Shown here piece after piece: positions 24,844-33,445 of a stretch of 49,877 bases of DNA; the first letter of the stretch is position 1; each line of letters begins with the position of its first letter. The notes below the pieces were generated by a model. It made no database searches and was not told where the DNA came from. It saw only the letters and a program-made list of their open reading frames with translations. Location of the stretch: positions 1 to 49,877 of the forward strand of contig CAKNRR010000009.1 in NCBI GenBank assembly GCA_930990975.1. The letters run 5' to 3'. A program made the translations under genes and the position numbers. The DNA is from an uncultured Clostridia bacterium. Its GTDB lineage: Bacteria; Bacillota; Clostridia; Christensenellales; UBA1242.

Positions 24844-24984
24844 TGTTTAAAAACATCAGATAAAGTATCGAAAAACATGATTATTCCGATTTTTGGGCTA
24901 TATTATAAAATTTTATAAACTTAAAAAGTGCGTCAAAATTAAATAATGAATAAACAAAACATGACAAATTATTTTAAATGACTA

Positions 24985-25013
24985 TTGACAAATTATAGGT
25001 TATGGAGTATAAT
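24985..25013 (+). promoter_or_regulatory. Consensus promoter of the 588-residue surface-type protein
   Basis: A perfect TTGACA (24985-24990), exact 17-nt spacer and perfect TATAAT (25008-25013). It is the strongest promoter by consensus in the window, followed by an AGGAGG ribosome site, implying high expression. Confidence 0.9.
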
Positions 25014-25041
25014 ATAGGTAAATAACAGGAGGTAATGTTAT

Positions 25042-26808
25042 ATGGCAGCAAATACAGCAGATTTGGAAGCTCGTAGAAGAAAGTTAGCAGAAGTACAAAA
25101 CTCAAAAGAAGAAAAGAAGTCAAAAAAGGTTAAAGAACCTGAGCTTCATGATGCATCAAGTAATACAAAATATAAACCAAGCAAAGGAAAGGGTTTATTT
25201 AAATCTACTGCAAGCAAAGTATTAGCTTTGGCTGTAGCAGGGATAATGGTTATTGGAGCAGCAGTTGCAGTATGGCAATGGGCAGATAATGCCAAAGGCA
25301 AGGGTGATGCAGAAGTGGTAGCTTCTGAAATGGCTGAAAGATACTTTAATTCTTCAGAAGGATTGGTTGCTGGTGCAAACAGCAACTTAACAAATGCTGA
25401 TACTGTTTTAACAGAAGCTGAAAATAAAGTTGAATTTGTTCAAGATGGTTTTGTTGTAAGTTTTAGCCTTGAAGACAATGTTAGTGATATGGAAAATAAA
25501 TTGGAAGAGGCTCAAACAGCAATGACAACTGCTAAAGAGGCATTTGAAGATATGACTACATTGGAAGATGGCAAAAATGCTGTTGAGACCTTAAAAAATG
25601 AATATAATGCGAAAAATTATGACAAAGTAAATGAAATTGGAGCACAAATAGAAGCAAATTCTAAAATTGTAAATGAACAAACTAAAGTAGTTACAGAAAA
25701 TGCTACTGCAATAAATGTTGCGTACACAGCAACAGTAAATGAATTTGCAACAACTCTTTATACAAAGACTATTCCAAATTTGACAACAATTGTTAATAGT
25801 AATGTAAAAGACTCAGAAGAAGCTGCAAAGAAAGCAAATGATATCTTTAACATCATAAATGCTACATCAGCTTCTCAAGAATTTAAAGATAGCGTAAAAG
25901 AAAACAGAGATCTTGCAGAAGAATATAATAACAAAGTATTGGAAGAAAAAGAAACTTACGATACATTAAATGTGGCAATGACAAGTGCATATAATGCAAA
26001 AGCTTATGTTGAAGCTGCTAATTATGCAGATCAAATGATGGATTCAGCATCTATTATTGAAGAATATTCTGAAGCTGCTGTAAACTACAACTATACAGCC
26101 AATGAAACTTACCAAAGCTATCTCGAAGAAGAAAACGAAACAATAAAAGATGAAAATGAAAGTTTAAATCAATCAACATTTGATGTTGAATTCACTGCTG
26201 GTGAGTTGAAAAATTATGCTAAATCTTTGGTTGGACCTGAACTTAAAGGAAAAGTAGTTGGTGTTGAAAAATGCACATACTCAAAAACTGGAGAAGTTTC
26301 AATTATAGTTAATTGCACTGATATGAAAGGTAATCCATATACAAACCTTATCACTGGGAATATTACAGCTGGGTTATCAAAGGATGAAGTTAATGCTTCA
26401 GTTTTGATGGATAGACTTACAAACAGCGGAGAAAAGGTAAACTATCAAGAATTTGGTTCAACATTGGATATTGTTTCAAAATCTAATTCTAACGCAAGTT
26501 TAATTCAAGGTACAAATAGCGTAAGTGGAGATTTGGATATTAAATATTCAATAGATGCTAAATATAATGGAGAAACTGGATATACAGCTATTTCTGCTCA
26601 TGCAATTGCAGTTATCAGAGATTCAAATGGAGAGATTGTTGCTTACAAAGTTTATTCAACTCCAAAAGAATATTACAAAGGTAATGATCAAGCAAAATAT
26701 AATGAAAAAGCAAATGAACTTAAAAATGATATTATAGAATCAATTACAAATGATGATCTTCTTCAAGCTGATTATGATTTAACTCAAGAAACAGAAGTAG
26801 AAAAATAA
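25042..26808 (+). CDS. Abundant membrane-anchored coiled-coil protein, unknown function
   Basis: 588 residues of no family I recognise. Seen: a basic/charged cytoplasmic N-terminus (1-55) and one transmembrane segment (about 58-78, VLALAVAGIMVIGAAVAVWQW). A long extracellular region rich in A, E, N and T with heptad-like helices (about 95-380) follows, for example KLEEAQTAMTTAKEAFEDM. The C-terminal domain (about 390-575) is mixed alpha/beta, with GELKNYAKSLVGPELKGKV and AIAVIRDSNGEIVAYKVYS. Cysteine is almost absent. A perfect consensus promoter and strong ribosome site predict a major envelope protein. It is a single-gene unit closed by a 10-bp terminator. A structural or cell-surface role is inferred from topology only. 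Confidence 0.68.
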   Translation: MAANTADLEARRRKLAEVQNSKEEKKSKKVKEPELHDASSNTKYKPSKGKGLFKSTASKVLALAVAGIMVIGAAVAVWQWADNAKGKGDAEVVASEMAERYFNSSEGLVAGANSNLTNADTVLTEAENKVEFVQDGFVVSFSLEDNVSDMENKLEEAQTAMTTAKEAFEDMTTLEDGKNAVETLKNEYNAKNYDKVNEIGAQIEANSKIVNEQTKVVTENATAINVAYTATVNEFATTLYTKTIPNLTTIVNSNVKDSEEAAKKANDIFNIINATSASQEFKDSVKENRDLAEEYNNKVLEEKETYDTLNVAMTSAYNAKAYVEAANYADQMMDSASIIEEYSEAAVNYNYTANETYQSYLEEENETIKDENESLNQSTFDVEFTAGELKNYAKSLVGPELKGKVVGVEKCTYSKTGEVSIIVNCTDMKGNPYTNLITGNITAGLSKDEVNASVLMDRLTNSGEKVNYQEFGSTLDIVSKSNSNASLIQGTNSVSGDLDIKYSIDAKYNGETGYTAISAHAIAVIRDSNGEIVAYKVYSTPKEYYKGNDQAKYNEKANELKNDIIESITNDDLLQADYDLTQETEVEK

Positions 26809-26821
26809 ATTAAATAATTGT

Positions 26822-26850
26822 AATAGGAGGTACACACCTCCTATTTTTTA
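26822..26850 (+). terminator. Strong terminator after the coiled-coil protein gene
   Basis: Perfect 10-bp stem AATAGGAGGT/ACCTCCTATT with a 4-nt loop and T-run. Confidence 0.92.
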
Positions 26851-27004
26851 TGTCATAAAATTTTGAAATTTAAAAAGATGTTTTTTAATAAATAATAGAA
26901 GAAATATGATTTGACTTTTAAGTGAACTTTTTGTTATATTAAAAAAGATTTAAAGAGAAGATTTTGATATATATAATTAAGAATATTATAATTTATAATA
27001 GTTT

Positions 27005-27277
27005 ATGTTTATTGCATATTTTATTGCGACTTATAAAGTGTCAGCAGTGCTTCTTGCTCATAACCATCCTTATGGCTCGTGTCATCCTTCACAATAGGAC
27101 CTTGTTTCGCATGAGCGTTTGGCAAGTATATTTCAATTTGCAGGGTGCAGACTGCTTGATAACCTTATTGTTGGCAATGATGGTATTTATAGCTTAGAAA
27201 AGAAGGGCATTCAAAGAATTTTCCTAGACAGCGAAGAGGCTTATAATGAAGCTATAAAGCAATTGAAAAATAAATAA
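27005..27277 (+). pseudogene. radC: RadC/JAB-domain gene remnant with in-frame TAG
   Basis: Reading the frame from 27005 gives YKVSAVLLAHNHPYGSCHPSQ, then TAG at 27095-27097. It continues as DLVSHERLASIFQFAGCRL, LLDNLIVGNDGIYSLEKKG and on to a stop at 27275-27277. Known: RadC/JAMM proteins have HNHPSGDPxPSxED followed by a 'RRL...LGI.VLDHIIIGD' block, so the TAG sits where glutamate is expected (GAG to TAG is one change). Only about the last 90 codons are present and no ribosome site precedes it. It is best read as a decaying fragment of a RadC-like gene rather than a working protein. Confidence 0.75.
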
Positions 27278-27489
27278 TTTAAAATAAACAAACGGAAAAT
27301 AAATAGATTAAAAAATTAATTAAAAATTAACAAATTAAAATAAATGACAAAAAATTAAAATAAATAACAAAAAATCATGATTTTATTAAAAAATGTTTGT
27401 TTTTTAATAATTTTTATTAAATAATTTATTTTTTAATAATTTTTTATATTAGATGAATATTATTTTTTGATATTATACATAATAGAAAT
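27278..27489. repeat. A/T-only repeat region, A-rich then T-rich
   Basis: Two tandem 20-bp units (27334-27353 and 27354-27373) differ at one position. They are followed by two copies of a 17-bp T-rich word beginning TTTTTTAATAATTTTT (27400 and 27429). The first half is A-rich and the second T-rich on the plus strand, so the region could fold back on itself. The promoter of the next gene must lie at its right end. Confidence 0.6.
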
Positions 27490-28176
27490 ATGAAAAAATT
27501 ATTACCAATCATTTTATCTTGTATGCTTTTGCCTAGTCCAACTTATATTGAAAATAGTAAGGCGGGCTTTTTGATTGAGAGTGACAAGGTGAGCGTTGTA
27601 AGCATCTATAGCCAAGGAGATAATTTTAAAGAAGATATTGAAATATCGGTAAAGACACAAAGCGAAGAAATTTGTTTTTCGCCAGAAGTTGATATAGGAT
27701 ATTTTCCTAATGTCTTTATTGGAAACTTTTTAGATAATGGACTTGATCAAATATTGTATAGTGTCAATAGTGGTGGAAGCGGAGCTTATTCTTTCTATCA
27801 AATATTTTCTTTAAAAGGAGGGACTGAAACAAGTGTATTTAACAGCAACGACTTTAATCCTCTGATAAGTGCTTCGTATATTGAGAATGACATTATTGAG
27901 ATTGATTATCAGGGGAAGAAATTATACTTGGATAGTTCGACTTCGGCATGTGAAAACAAAGAGGATTGCTCGTTGACTATAAGTGCTGTTAATACAATAC
28001 TTCCTTATTATAATATAGAGCTTGATAGATATTATTTGCAAGTGTTGCAAAAGATATATGGAGGGTTTACTGCAAACAACTATGGCTATATAGTTTCGTT
28101 ATTGGAAGTCAATGAGGATGGATTTTCAACAATAGATATTGGGGTTTTGTCAAATTTTGATTATAGGAATTTATAG
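27490..28176 (+). CDS. Secreted protein, VCBS/FG-GAP-like, unknown function
   Basis: 228 residues. Seen: a signal peptide (MKKLLPIILSCMLLPSPTYI) with likely cleavage around residues 18-26. A motif GNFLDNGLDQILYSVNSGG followed by SGAYSFYQIFSLKGG resembles beta-propeller-type VCBS/FG-GAP repeats of secreted Firmicutes proteins. Two nearby cysteines (ACENKEDCS) could form a disulfide. The rest is strand-rich. No clear ribosome site is visible directly before the ATG in the AT-rich leader. It is flanked by the A/T repeat region and a terminator, so it is a single-gene unit. The function is unknown. Confidence 0.62.
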   Translation: MKKLLPIILSCMLLPSPTYIENSKAGFLIESDKVSVVSIYSQGDNFKEDIEISVKTQSEEICFSPEVDIGYFPNVFIGNFLDNGLDQILYSVNSGGSGAYSFYQIFSLKGGTETSVFNSNDFNPLISASYIENDIIEIDYQGKKLYLDSSTSACENKEDCSLTISAVNTILPYYNIELDRYYLQVLQKIYGGFTANNYGYIVSLLEVNEDGFSTIDIGVLSNFDYRNL

Positions 28177-28219
28177 AACAATATTGATTAACAATAATTA
28201 ATTATTGCAAAATTATCAA

Positions 28220-28255
28220 AAAAACGCTATTTTAATTGCAAAAAGCGTTTTTTTT
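28220..28255 (+). terminator. Intrinsic terminator after the secreted protein gene
   Basis: 9-bp stem AAAAACGCT/AGCGTTTTT with a T-run, 43 nt after the stop. Confidence 0.82.
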
Positions 28256-28320
28256 AGTATAATTATTATTAAGATGTGCTTTGAAAAGTAAAGATTATTT
28301 TGATAGGAGAAGGGACAACT

Positions 28321-28890
28321 ATGATAAAAGTAAAAGATAAAAAAGACAGCATAATCAAAATGCAGGAGTTGGGGTTAAATTATTTTCCTTTAAACTTTTT
28401 TGAAACAAGTGATCTTGAAGGCATTGAAATGTTTTTTAAGAAATATCCAGCCGAAGAATATGTTCTTAGAAGTGTAAACAAGGCAAAAGGTAAGTATTTT
28501 TATGTCAAAAACTTTGAAGAGGCAAAAGACTATTTAAAAGAATTTGATGGAGAACTTACCATCAGCGTGTCCTACAATCCTTACAAGGAAGATTTGGTTT
28601 TGGTTGGGGACATAAAAGTGCATAAAGGCTTTGGGGCAGATGAGGTTGACTTAACTGCCAGAACAGACACTGATGCAACACATAGAAATATCTATGAAAA
28701 TCCTCAATATAATCTTCACACAAACCTAGAAAACAATAAATTGTGGGATATTCCTGGATTTTCAAAAATAATGCGCTATATTTCTGATCATGAGTTATAT
28801 GATGTTATAGTTGAGTTTCAAGTTTATGATATAAAGCTTGGAATAAATAAAGAGAATGTAGTTATAACCGAACTTAGAACTGGTTATTAA
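28321..28890 (+). CDS. Unknown soluble protein upstream of the ppdK region
   Basis: 189 residues. The start is at the ATG 28321 with AGGAGAAGGG upstream; a TTG seven codons earlier overlaps the ribosome site. I do not recognise the family. Seen: an alpha/beta pattern with LGLNYFPLNFFETSDL, then YPAEEYVLRSVNKAKGKYF, and ELTISVSYNPYKEDLVLVG, followed by a polar segment with TDTDATHRNIYENPQYNLH. There is no membrane segment. The basic strand-loop (VLRSVNKAKGKYFYV) faintly resembles the ATP-contact part of ATP-grasp enzymes, but the protein is too small and lacks the metal-binding set. It is followed after 86 nt by another unknown gene with its own ribosome site. Confidence 0.6.
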   Translation: MIKVKDKKDSIIKMQELGLNYFPLNFFETSDLEGIEMFFKKYPAEEYVLRSVNKAKGKYFYVKNFEEAKDYLKEFDGELTISVSYNPYKEDLVLVGDIKVHKGFGADEVDLTARTDTDATHRNIYENPQYNLHTNLENNKLWDIPGFSKIMRYISDHELYDVIVEFQVYDIKLGINKENVVITELRTGY

Positions 28891-28976
28891 AAAAGGATAT
28901 GCTTTAAATAATTTTATAGATTTTACAGAATAAATAAGATATCAATTAATATTATGCAAAAAAAGGAGCAGGACTT

Positions 28977-29378
28977 ATGGAAGATAAATACTGGAAGCAA
29001 GTTTTTGCAAAGATAAAAGATGAAATTTTTAGAGCTGATGTTGAAAATTCCGCTAGACTTTTGATGTCTTTATCACAACATTTTAAGATTGAGCTTGATA
29101 AAGAAGGGAAAAAGGTGGTAAAGTCAAGTCAAAAAGACGCACTTGCGAAAAGAACTATAAATTTTTTATTAGATGAAGAAATCGGACATGAGGCATTTTT
29201 TGCTCTTAAAGAATATGTAAAAACTAATAAGTTGCCTATATTTACAAATAAAACATTGGAAGACCAAGCAAAGCAAGCCGTTGATGTTTGCAGATACTTC
29301 ATGCTTCACAAGGGGATAGTTGTGGAGAAAAAAGAAGATTATGGTTATCATGATGGAAATGAAAAAGATTCTTTTTAA
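28977..29378 (+). CDS. Small helical protein, unknown function
   Basis: 133 residues that I do not recognise. Seen: an almost entirely helical, lysine-rich sequence with VENSARLLMSLSQHFKIEL in the first half and EDQAKQAVDVCRYFMLHKG in the second. The tail is polar (DYGYHDGNEKDSF). It has no membrane segment and no catalytic motif. AAGGAG lies 9 nt before the ATG. It is probably co-transcribed with the preceding unknown gene, as no terminator is seen between them, and a clear terminator follows. Confidence 0.58.
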   Translation: MEDKYWKQVFAKIKDEIFRADVENSARLLMSLSQHFKIELDKEGKKVVKSSQKDALAKRTINFLLDEEIGHEAFFALKEYVKTNKLPIFTNKTLEDQAKQAVDVCRYFMLHKGIVVEKKEDYGYHDGNEKDSF

Positions 29379-29427
29379 TGATGAAATTTTATTAAAGTTA
29401 TATGAATAATATGAGCATTAAAGAAAG

Positions 29428-29459
29428 CAAGCTGGATTTAATTTCCAGCTTGTTTTTTT
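29428..29459 (+). terminator. Intrinsic terminator after the 28.3-29.4 kb gene pair
   Basis: 9-bp stem CAAGCTGGA/TCCAGCTTG with a 7-nt loop and T7 run. Confidence 0.9.
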
Positions 29460-29844
29460 GTGTTTTATGCTATTTCAATTCATTAGCGAGTTTCTTTAAA
29501 TGCTTAGCATATTCTTTTTTACACCTTTTAAATATCATAGCATTAATGAGAAATTTTTATAAAGTACTATGATTGTGTAATTTAAGTTGTTTAATTGTAA
29601 TTATATATTGTGTGAATATAGAAATAATGTAATATTATTTTAAGAATGTTATGAATTGTGTAACTTTGTTATAATTAATTTTATAGAATCTTTATAAATT
29701 TCAATTTTGAAATAAAAATAAATCAAGTAAATTTTATATAAAATAAATTTACAATATTAAATTATATTTGTTTAAAATTTAAGAAATCGTTTGGATATTT
29801 GAAGGCATTGTTATATAATAACTCTTGTGAAAAAAGGAGAGTTT
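29453..29844. other. Long AT-rich region before ppdK
   Basis: About 390 nt without a gene. Apart from the ppdK promoter at 29791-29819 nothing is recognisable. No structured leader of riboswitch or T-box type is evident between the promoter and the start codon, since only about 20 nt are transcribed. Confidence 0.5.
29791..29819 (+). promoter_or_regulatory. Promoter of ppdK
   Basis: TTGGAT (29791-29796), 17-nt spacer, TATAAT (29814-29819), giving a short leader before the ATG at 29845. Confidence 0.68.
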
Positions 29845-32472
29845 ATGAAAAAATTTGTTTACTTATTTAAAGAGGCTGATGGAAAAAATAAAGCACTCTT
29901 TGGTGGAAAAGGTGCAAACCTCGCTGAGATGACAAATCTTGGAATGCCAGTTCCTCAAGGTTTTACTGTTACAACAGAAGCTTGTACACAATATTATGTT
30001 GATGGAAGAAAAATTAATGATGAAATTTTAACTCAAATTGAAGAAAAACTTACTGAACTTGAAAAAATGACAGGAAAGAAGTTTGGTGATAAAAACAATC
30101 CTCTTTTAGTTTCTGTTCGTTCAGGTGCCAGAGTTTCTATGCCTGGTATGATGGATACTATCCTCAACCTTGGTCTTAATGATGAAGTTGTTGAAGGACT
30201 TGCTTCACTTACAAACAATCCTAGATTTGCTTACGACTCATACAGAAGATTTATTCAAATGTTCAGTGATGTTGTTATGCAACAAGAAAAATCAAAATAT
30301 GAAAGAATTCTTGACAAAGTGAAAGCAGAAAAGGGTGTTCAATTTGATAAAGACCTCACTGCTGATGACCTTAAAGAAATTGTAGGTATGTTTAAAGACC
30401 TCTACAAGAAGGCTCAAGGTGAAGAATTCCCACAAGACCCACAAGTTCAATTGATTGAAGCTGTAAAAGCAGTATTCCGTTCTTGGGATAATGACAGAGC
30501 AAATGTTTATAGAAGAATGCACGACATTCCTTATGAATGGGGAACAGCTGTCAATGTTCAATCAATGGTATTTGGAAACATGGGCGAAGATTCTGGTACA
30601 GGTGTTGCTTTCTCTCGTAACCCTGCAACTGGAGAAAACAAATTATACGGCGAGTATTTGATGAATGCTCAAGGGGAAGATGTTGTTGCTGGAATAAGAA
30701 CTCCACTTCCTATATCAACTCTTGAAGAGCAAAATCCAGAAGTATACAAACAATTTGCAAACATAGCAAAAACTCTTGAAAAACATAATAAAGATATGCA
30801 AGATATGGAATTTACTATTGAAAAAGGTAAACTCTATATGCTTCAAACAAGAAATGGTAAGCGTACAGCAAAGGCTGCTTTAAAAGTTGCTGTTGATCTT
30901 GTTAAAGAAGGGCTTATCACAGAAAAAGAAGCACTTATGATGATTGATCCAAAACAACTTGATGCACTCTTGCACCCACAATTTGAAGCAGAGTCATTGA
31001 AGAAGGCAACTCCTATTGCAGAAGCATTGCCTGCATCTCCTGGTGCTGCTTGTGGTAAAATCTGCTTTACAGCTGAAAAAGCAAAAGAAATGGGAGCAAA
31101 CAAAGAAAAGGTTGTTCTTGTTAGACTTGAAACATCTCCAGAAGATATTGAAGGTATGGCAGCAAGCCAAGGCATCTTGACTGCGCGTGGTGGTATGACA
31201 TCTCACGCTGCTGTTGTTGCTCGTGGAATGGGAACTGCTTGTGTAGCAGGCTGCTCAGCTTTAAAATTTGCTGAAGATGAAAAATCATTCACATTGAATG
31301 GCAAAGTATATAAGGAAGGCGATGTTATTTCTTTTGATGGATCTACAGGAAAGGTTTATGACGGAGAAATTAAAACAGAACCAGCAAAAATTGTAGGCGA
31401 ATTCGCTACTATTATGGAATGGGCTGATAAATATCGTGCTTTGCAAGTAAGAACAAATGCTGATAACCCAAGAGATGCTAAAAATGCGTTCAACTTTGGC
31501 GCTCAAGGTGTTGGTCTTTGCAGAACAGAGCACATGTTCTTTGAAGCTGACAGAATCCCTGCAGTGAGAGAAATGATTGTTTCAACAACTGTAGAAGAGA
31601 GAAAGAAAGCTCTTGCAAAACTTCTTCCAATGCAAAGAAAAGACTTTATTGGAATTTATAGAGCAATGGAAGGACATCCTGTTACAATTCGTTTCCTTGA
31701 CCCACCACTTCATGAATTCTTACCTCACGAAGATGATGAAATCGCAGCTCTTGCAAAAGAAATGGGAATCTCTTTTGACAGATTAAAGCAAACAGTTGCA
31801 GATCTTCATGAATTCAACCCAATGATGGGACATCGTGGACTTAGACTTGCAGTAACATATCCTGAAATTGCAGAAATGCAAACACAAGCTGTTATTGAAG
31901 CTGCAATCACAGTAAATAAAGAAAACGGATACAATATTGTTCCTGAAATCATGATTCCTCTTACATGTGACTGGAAAGAATTTAAGTATGTTCGCGATAT
32001 CGTAGCAAACAAAGCTGATGAAGTTATCAAAGAAAACAATGCTAAATTAACATATAAGATCGGAACAATGATTGAAATTCCTCGTGCTGCAGTTACAGCA
32101 GACGAAATTGCAAAATATGCTGAATTCTTCTCATTTGGAACAAATGACTTGACTCAAATGACATATGGATTCTCTCGTGATGACGCAGGAAAATTCCTTG
32201 ATGTTTACTATGCTAAGAAAATATTTGAAAGCGATCCATTTGCAAGACTTGACCAAAATGGTGTTGGCAAACTTGTAAAAATGGCTTGCGATCTTGGAAA
32301 ATCTACAAGACCTGATATTAAACTTGGAATTTGTGGAGAACATGGTGGAGATCCATCTTCAATTGAATTCTGCCACAATGCAGGACTTACTTATGTTTCT
32401 TGCTCTCCATTCAGAGTTCCTATTGCAAGACTTGCTGCTGCTCAAGCAAACATCAAAAATCCAAGAAATTAA
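29845..32472 (+). CDS. ppdK: Pyruvate, phosphate dikinase
   Basis: 875 residues, the usual length. Interconverts pyruvate + ATP + phosphate with phosphoenolpyruvate + AMP + pyrophosphate; in anaerobes often run towards pyruvate to gain ATP from PPi. Seen: an N-terminal ATP-grasp region (GGKGANLAEM; SVRSGARVSMPGMMDT), the phosphohistidine domain with H454 in GGMTSHAAVVARGMG, and the C-terminal PEP/pyruvate barrel (MIEIPRAAVTADEIA, SFGTNDLTQMTYGFSRDD, GICGEHGGDPSSI). The start is chosen because AAAAGGAG precedes ATG 29845; a GTG six codons upstream overlaps that ribosome site. It has its own promoter and terminator, and its codon use is less AT-extreme than its neighbours, consistent with high expression. 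Confidence 0.97.
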   Translation: MKKFVYLFKEADGKNKALFGGKGANLAEMTNLGMPVPQGFTVTTEACTQYYVDGRKINDEILTQIEEKLTELEKMTGKKFGDKNNPLLVSVRSGARVSMPGMMDTILNLGLNDEVVEGLASLTNNPRFAYDSYRRFIQMFSDVVMQQEKSKYERILDKVKAEKGVQFDKDLTADDLKEIVGMFKDLYKKAQGEEFPQDPQVQLIEAVKAVFRSWDNDRANVYRRMHDIPYEWGTAVNVQSMVFGNMGEDSGTGVAFSRNPATGENKLYGEYLMNAQGEDVVAGIRTPLPISTLEEQNPEVYKQFANIAKTLEKHNKDMQDMEFTIEKGKLYMLQTRNGKRTAKAALKVAVDLVKEGLITEKEALMMIDPKQLDALLHPQFEAESLKKATPIAEALPASPGAACGKICFTAEKAKEMGANKEKVVLVRLETSPEDIEGMAASQGILTARGGMTSHAAVVARGMGTACVAGCSALKFAEDEKSFTLNGKVYKEGDVISFDGSTGKVYDGEIKTEPAKIVGEFATIMEWADKYRALQVRTNADNPRDAKNAFNFGAQGVGLCRTEHMFFEADRIPAVREMIVSTTVEERKKALAKLLPMQRKDFIGIYRAMEGHPVTIRFLDPPLHEFLPHEDDEIAALAKEMGISFDRLKQTVADLHEFNPMMGHRGLRLAVTYPEIAEMQTQAVIEAAITVNKENGYNIVPEIMIPLTCDWKEFKYVRDIVANKADEVIKENNAKLTYKIGTMIEIPRAAVTADEIAKYAEFFSFGTNDLTQMTYGFSRDDAGKFLDVYYAKKIFESDPFARLDQNGVGKLVKMACDLGKSTRPDIKLGICGEHGGDPSSIEFCHNAGLTYVSCSPFRVPIARLAAAQANIKNPRN

Positions 32473-32494
32473 TATTTTATAAACAAATTTTAAT

Positions 32495-32523
32495 AAAAAG
32501 TCGCTTGAAAGGCGACTTTTTTG
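32495..32523 (+). terminator. Intrinsic terminator of ppdK
   Basis: 10-bp stem AAAAAGTCGC/GCGACTTTTT with a 7-nt loop and T-run, 22 nt after the stop. Confidence 0.92.
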
Positions 32524-32621
32524 TTTATATTTTAATATTTAATTGTTATAACTCTTGTAATTTCAAGATTTTTGGGCTAAAATAAAAATATAGAAAATAT
32601 AAGATTGTAAGAGAGGAAAAA

Positions 32622-33329
32622 ATGATAGAGAAATTAGATGAAATTTTATTAAGTGATAATGTTGTCAAAAAGTTCTATGAAAACTATGAAAAAAGTGATT
32701 TTAAAGAAGAGTTATTGAAAATCTTGCCAGAGATTGAAGATTGCAAAAACACAAAACAAGACAATCCTTGGCATATCTATAATTGTCTTGACCATATTTT
32801 GCATTCAGTTGAAAGTGTAAATAAATTTAGCAAGGGCATGGACGAAAACACACGACGCATTCTTGCCTATACAATGTTTTTGCATGATATTGGAAAACCA
32901 ATGTGTTATATCAGAAGATATTCAAAATTGTATAAAAGAGAGGTTGACAGTTTCTTTAACCATAATTTAAAAAGCGTTGAAATAGCAAAAAGAGTTCTTC
33001 CAAAATTAAATTTTAGCGAAAATGAACAAAAAATTATAGAACTACTTATAAAAGAACATGATATATTCATGTTTATAAGTTTAAAACCAACATACAACCA
33101 ACATCATAAGGTTTTAGATATGAAACTTATTGAGGATAAAATAAATAGCTATGACCAAACGGGTAATGGCGAAGAACTTTTAAAAATGCTTTTAATGGTT
33201 GGCAGGGCGGACAGTTCAGCACAAAATCCAGAGATGACAAAAAGCTCTTTTGAATTGTTGGATGCCATGGATAATTTGTTGAATGAGTATATTGAAGAAA
33301 GCAAACATGAGGAAAGAACAAACCTATAA
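32622..33329 (+). CDS. HD-domain phosphohydrolase (nucleotidyltransferase-HD-like)
   Basis: 235 residues. Seen: metal ligands typical of HD hydrolases, H58/H61 in YNCLDHILHSVESV, the H88-D89 doublet in FLHDIGKP, H114 in FFNHNLKSVEIAKRV and a late aspartate in VGRADSSAQ. The DNPWHIYN-H...HDIGKP layout resembles the HD region next to the nucleotidyltransferase domain of CCA-adding enzymes, but no nucleotidyltransferase domain is present here. It is likely a free-standing phosphohydrolase with an unknown nucleotide or phosphoester substrate. AGAGAGGAA lies before the ATG. It sits between ppdK and rpoZ, each with its own promoter or terminator. Confidence 0.83.
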   Translation: MIEKLDEILLSDNVVKKFYENYEKSDFKEELLKILPEIEDCKNTKQDNPWHIYNCLDHILHSVESVNKFSKGMDENTRRILAYTMFLHDIGKPMCYIRRYSKLYKREVDSFFNHNLKSVEIAKRVLPKLNFSENEQKIIELLIKEHDIFMFISLKPTYNQHHKVLDMKLIEDKINSYDQTGNGEELLKMLLMVGRADSSAQNPEMTKSSFELLDAMDNLLNEYIEESKHEERTNL

Positions 33330-33385
33330 AAGCTACAAAAAACATACTTTTGTGCTTCAAAACATATAAAAAGGCTTTTGAATGC

Positions 33386-33414
33386 TTTACAAATTAAAAA
33401 TCATATGCTATAAT
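33386..33414 (+). promoter_or_regulatory. Promoter of rpoZ
   Basis: TTTACA (33386-33391), 17-nt spacer, TATAAT (33409-33414), followed by AGAGGTG and the ATG. Confidence 0.78.
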
Positions 33415-33445
33415 TTAGAGTAGTATAAATTTAGAGGTGATTATT

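Noticed and set aside
27005-27277. Alternative genetic code (TAG or TGA recoded)
   Set aside because: All other genes end normally and tryptophan is TGG throughout; the single TAG is in a gene already missing its N-terminus.
30033-32343. Several minus-strand frames within ppdK
   Set aside because: They are antisense shadows of a strongly conserved coding gene and lack ribosome sites.
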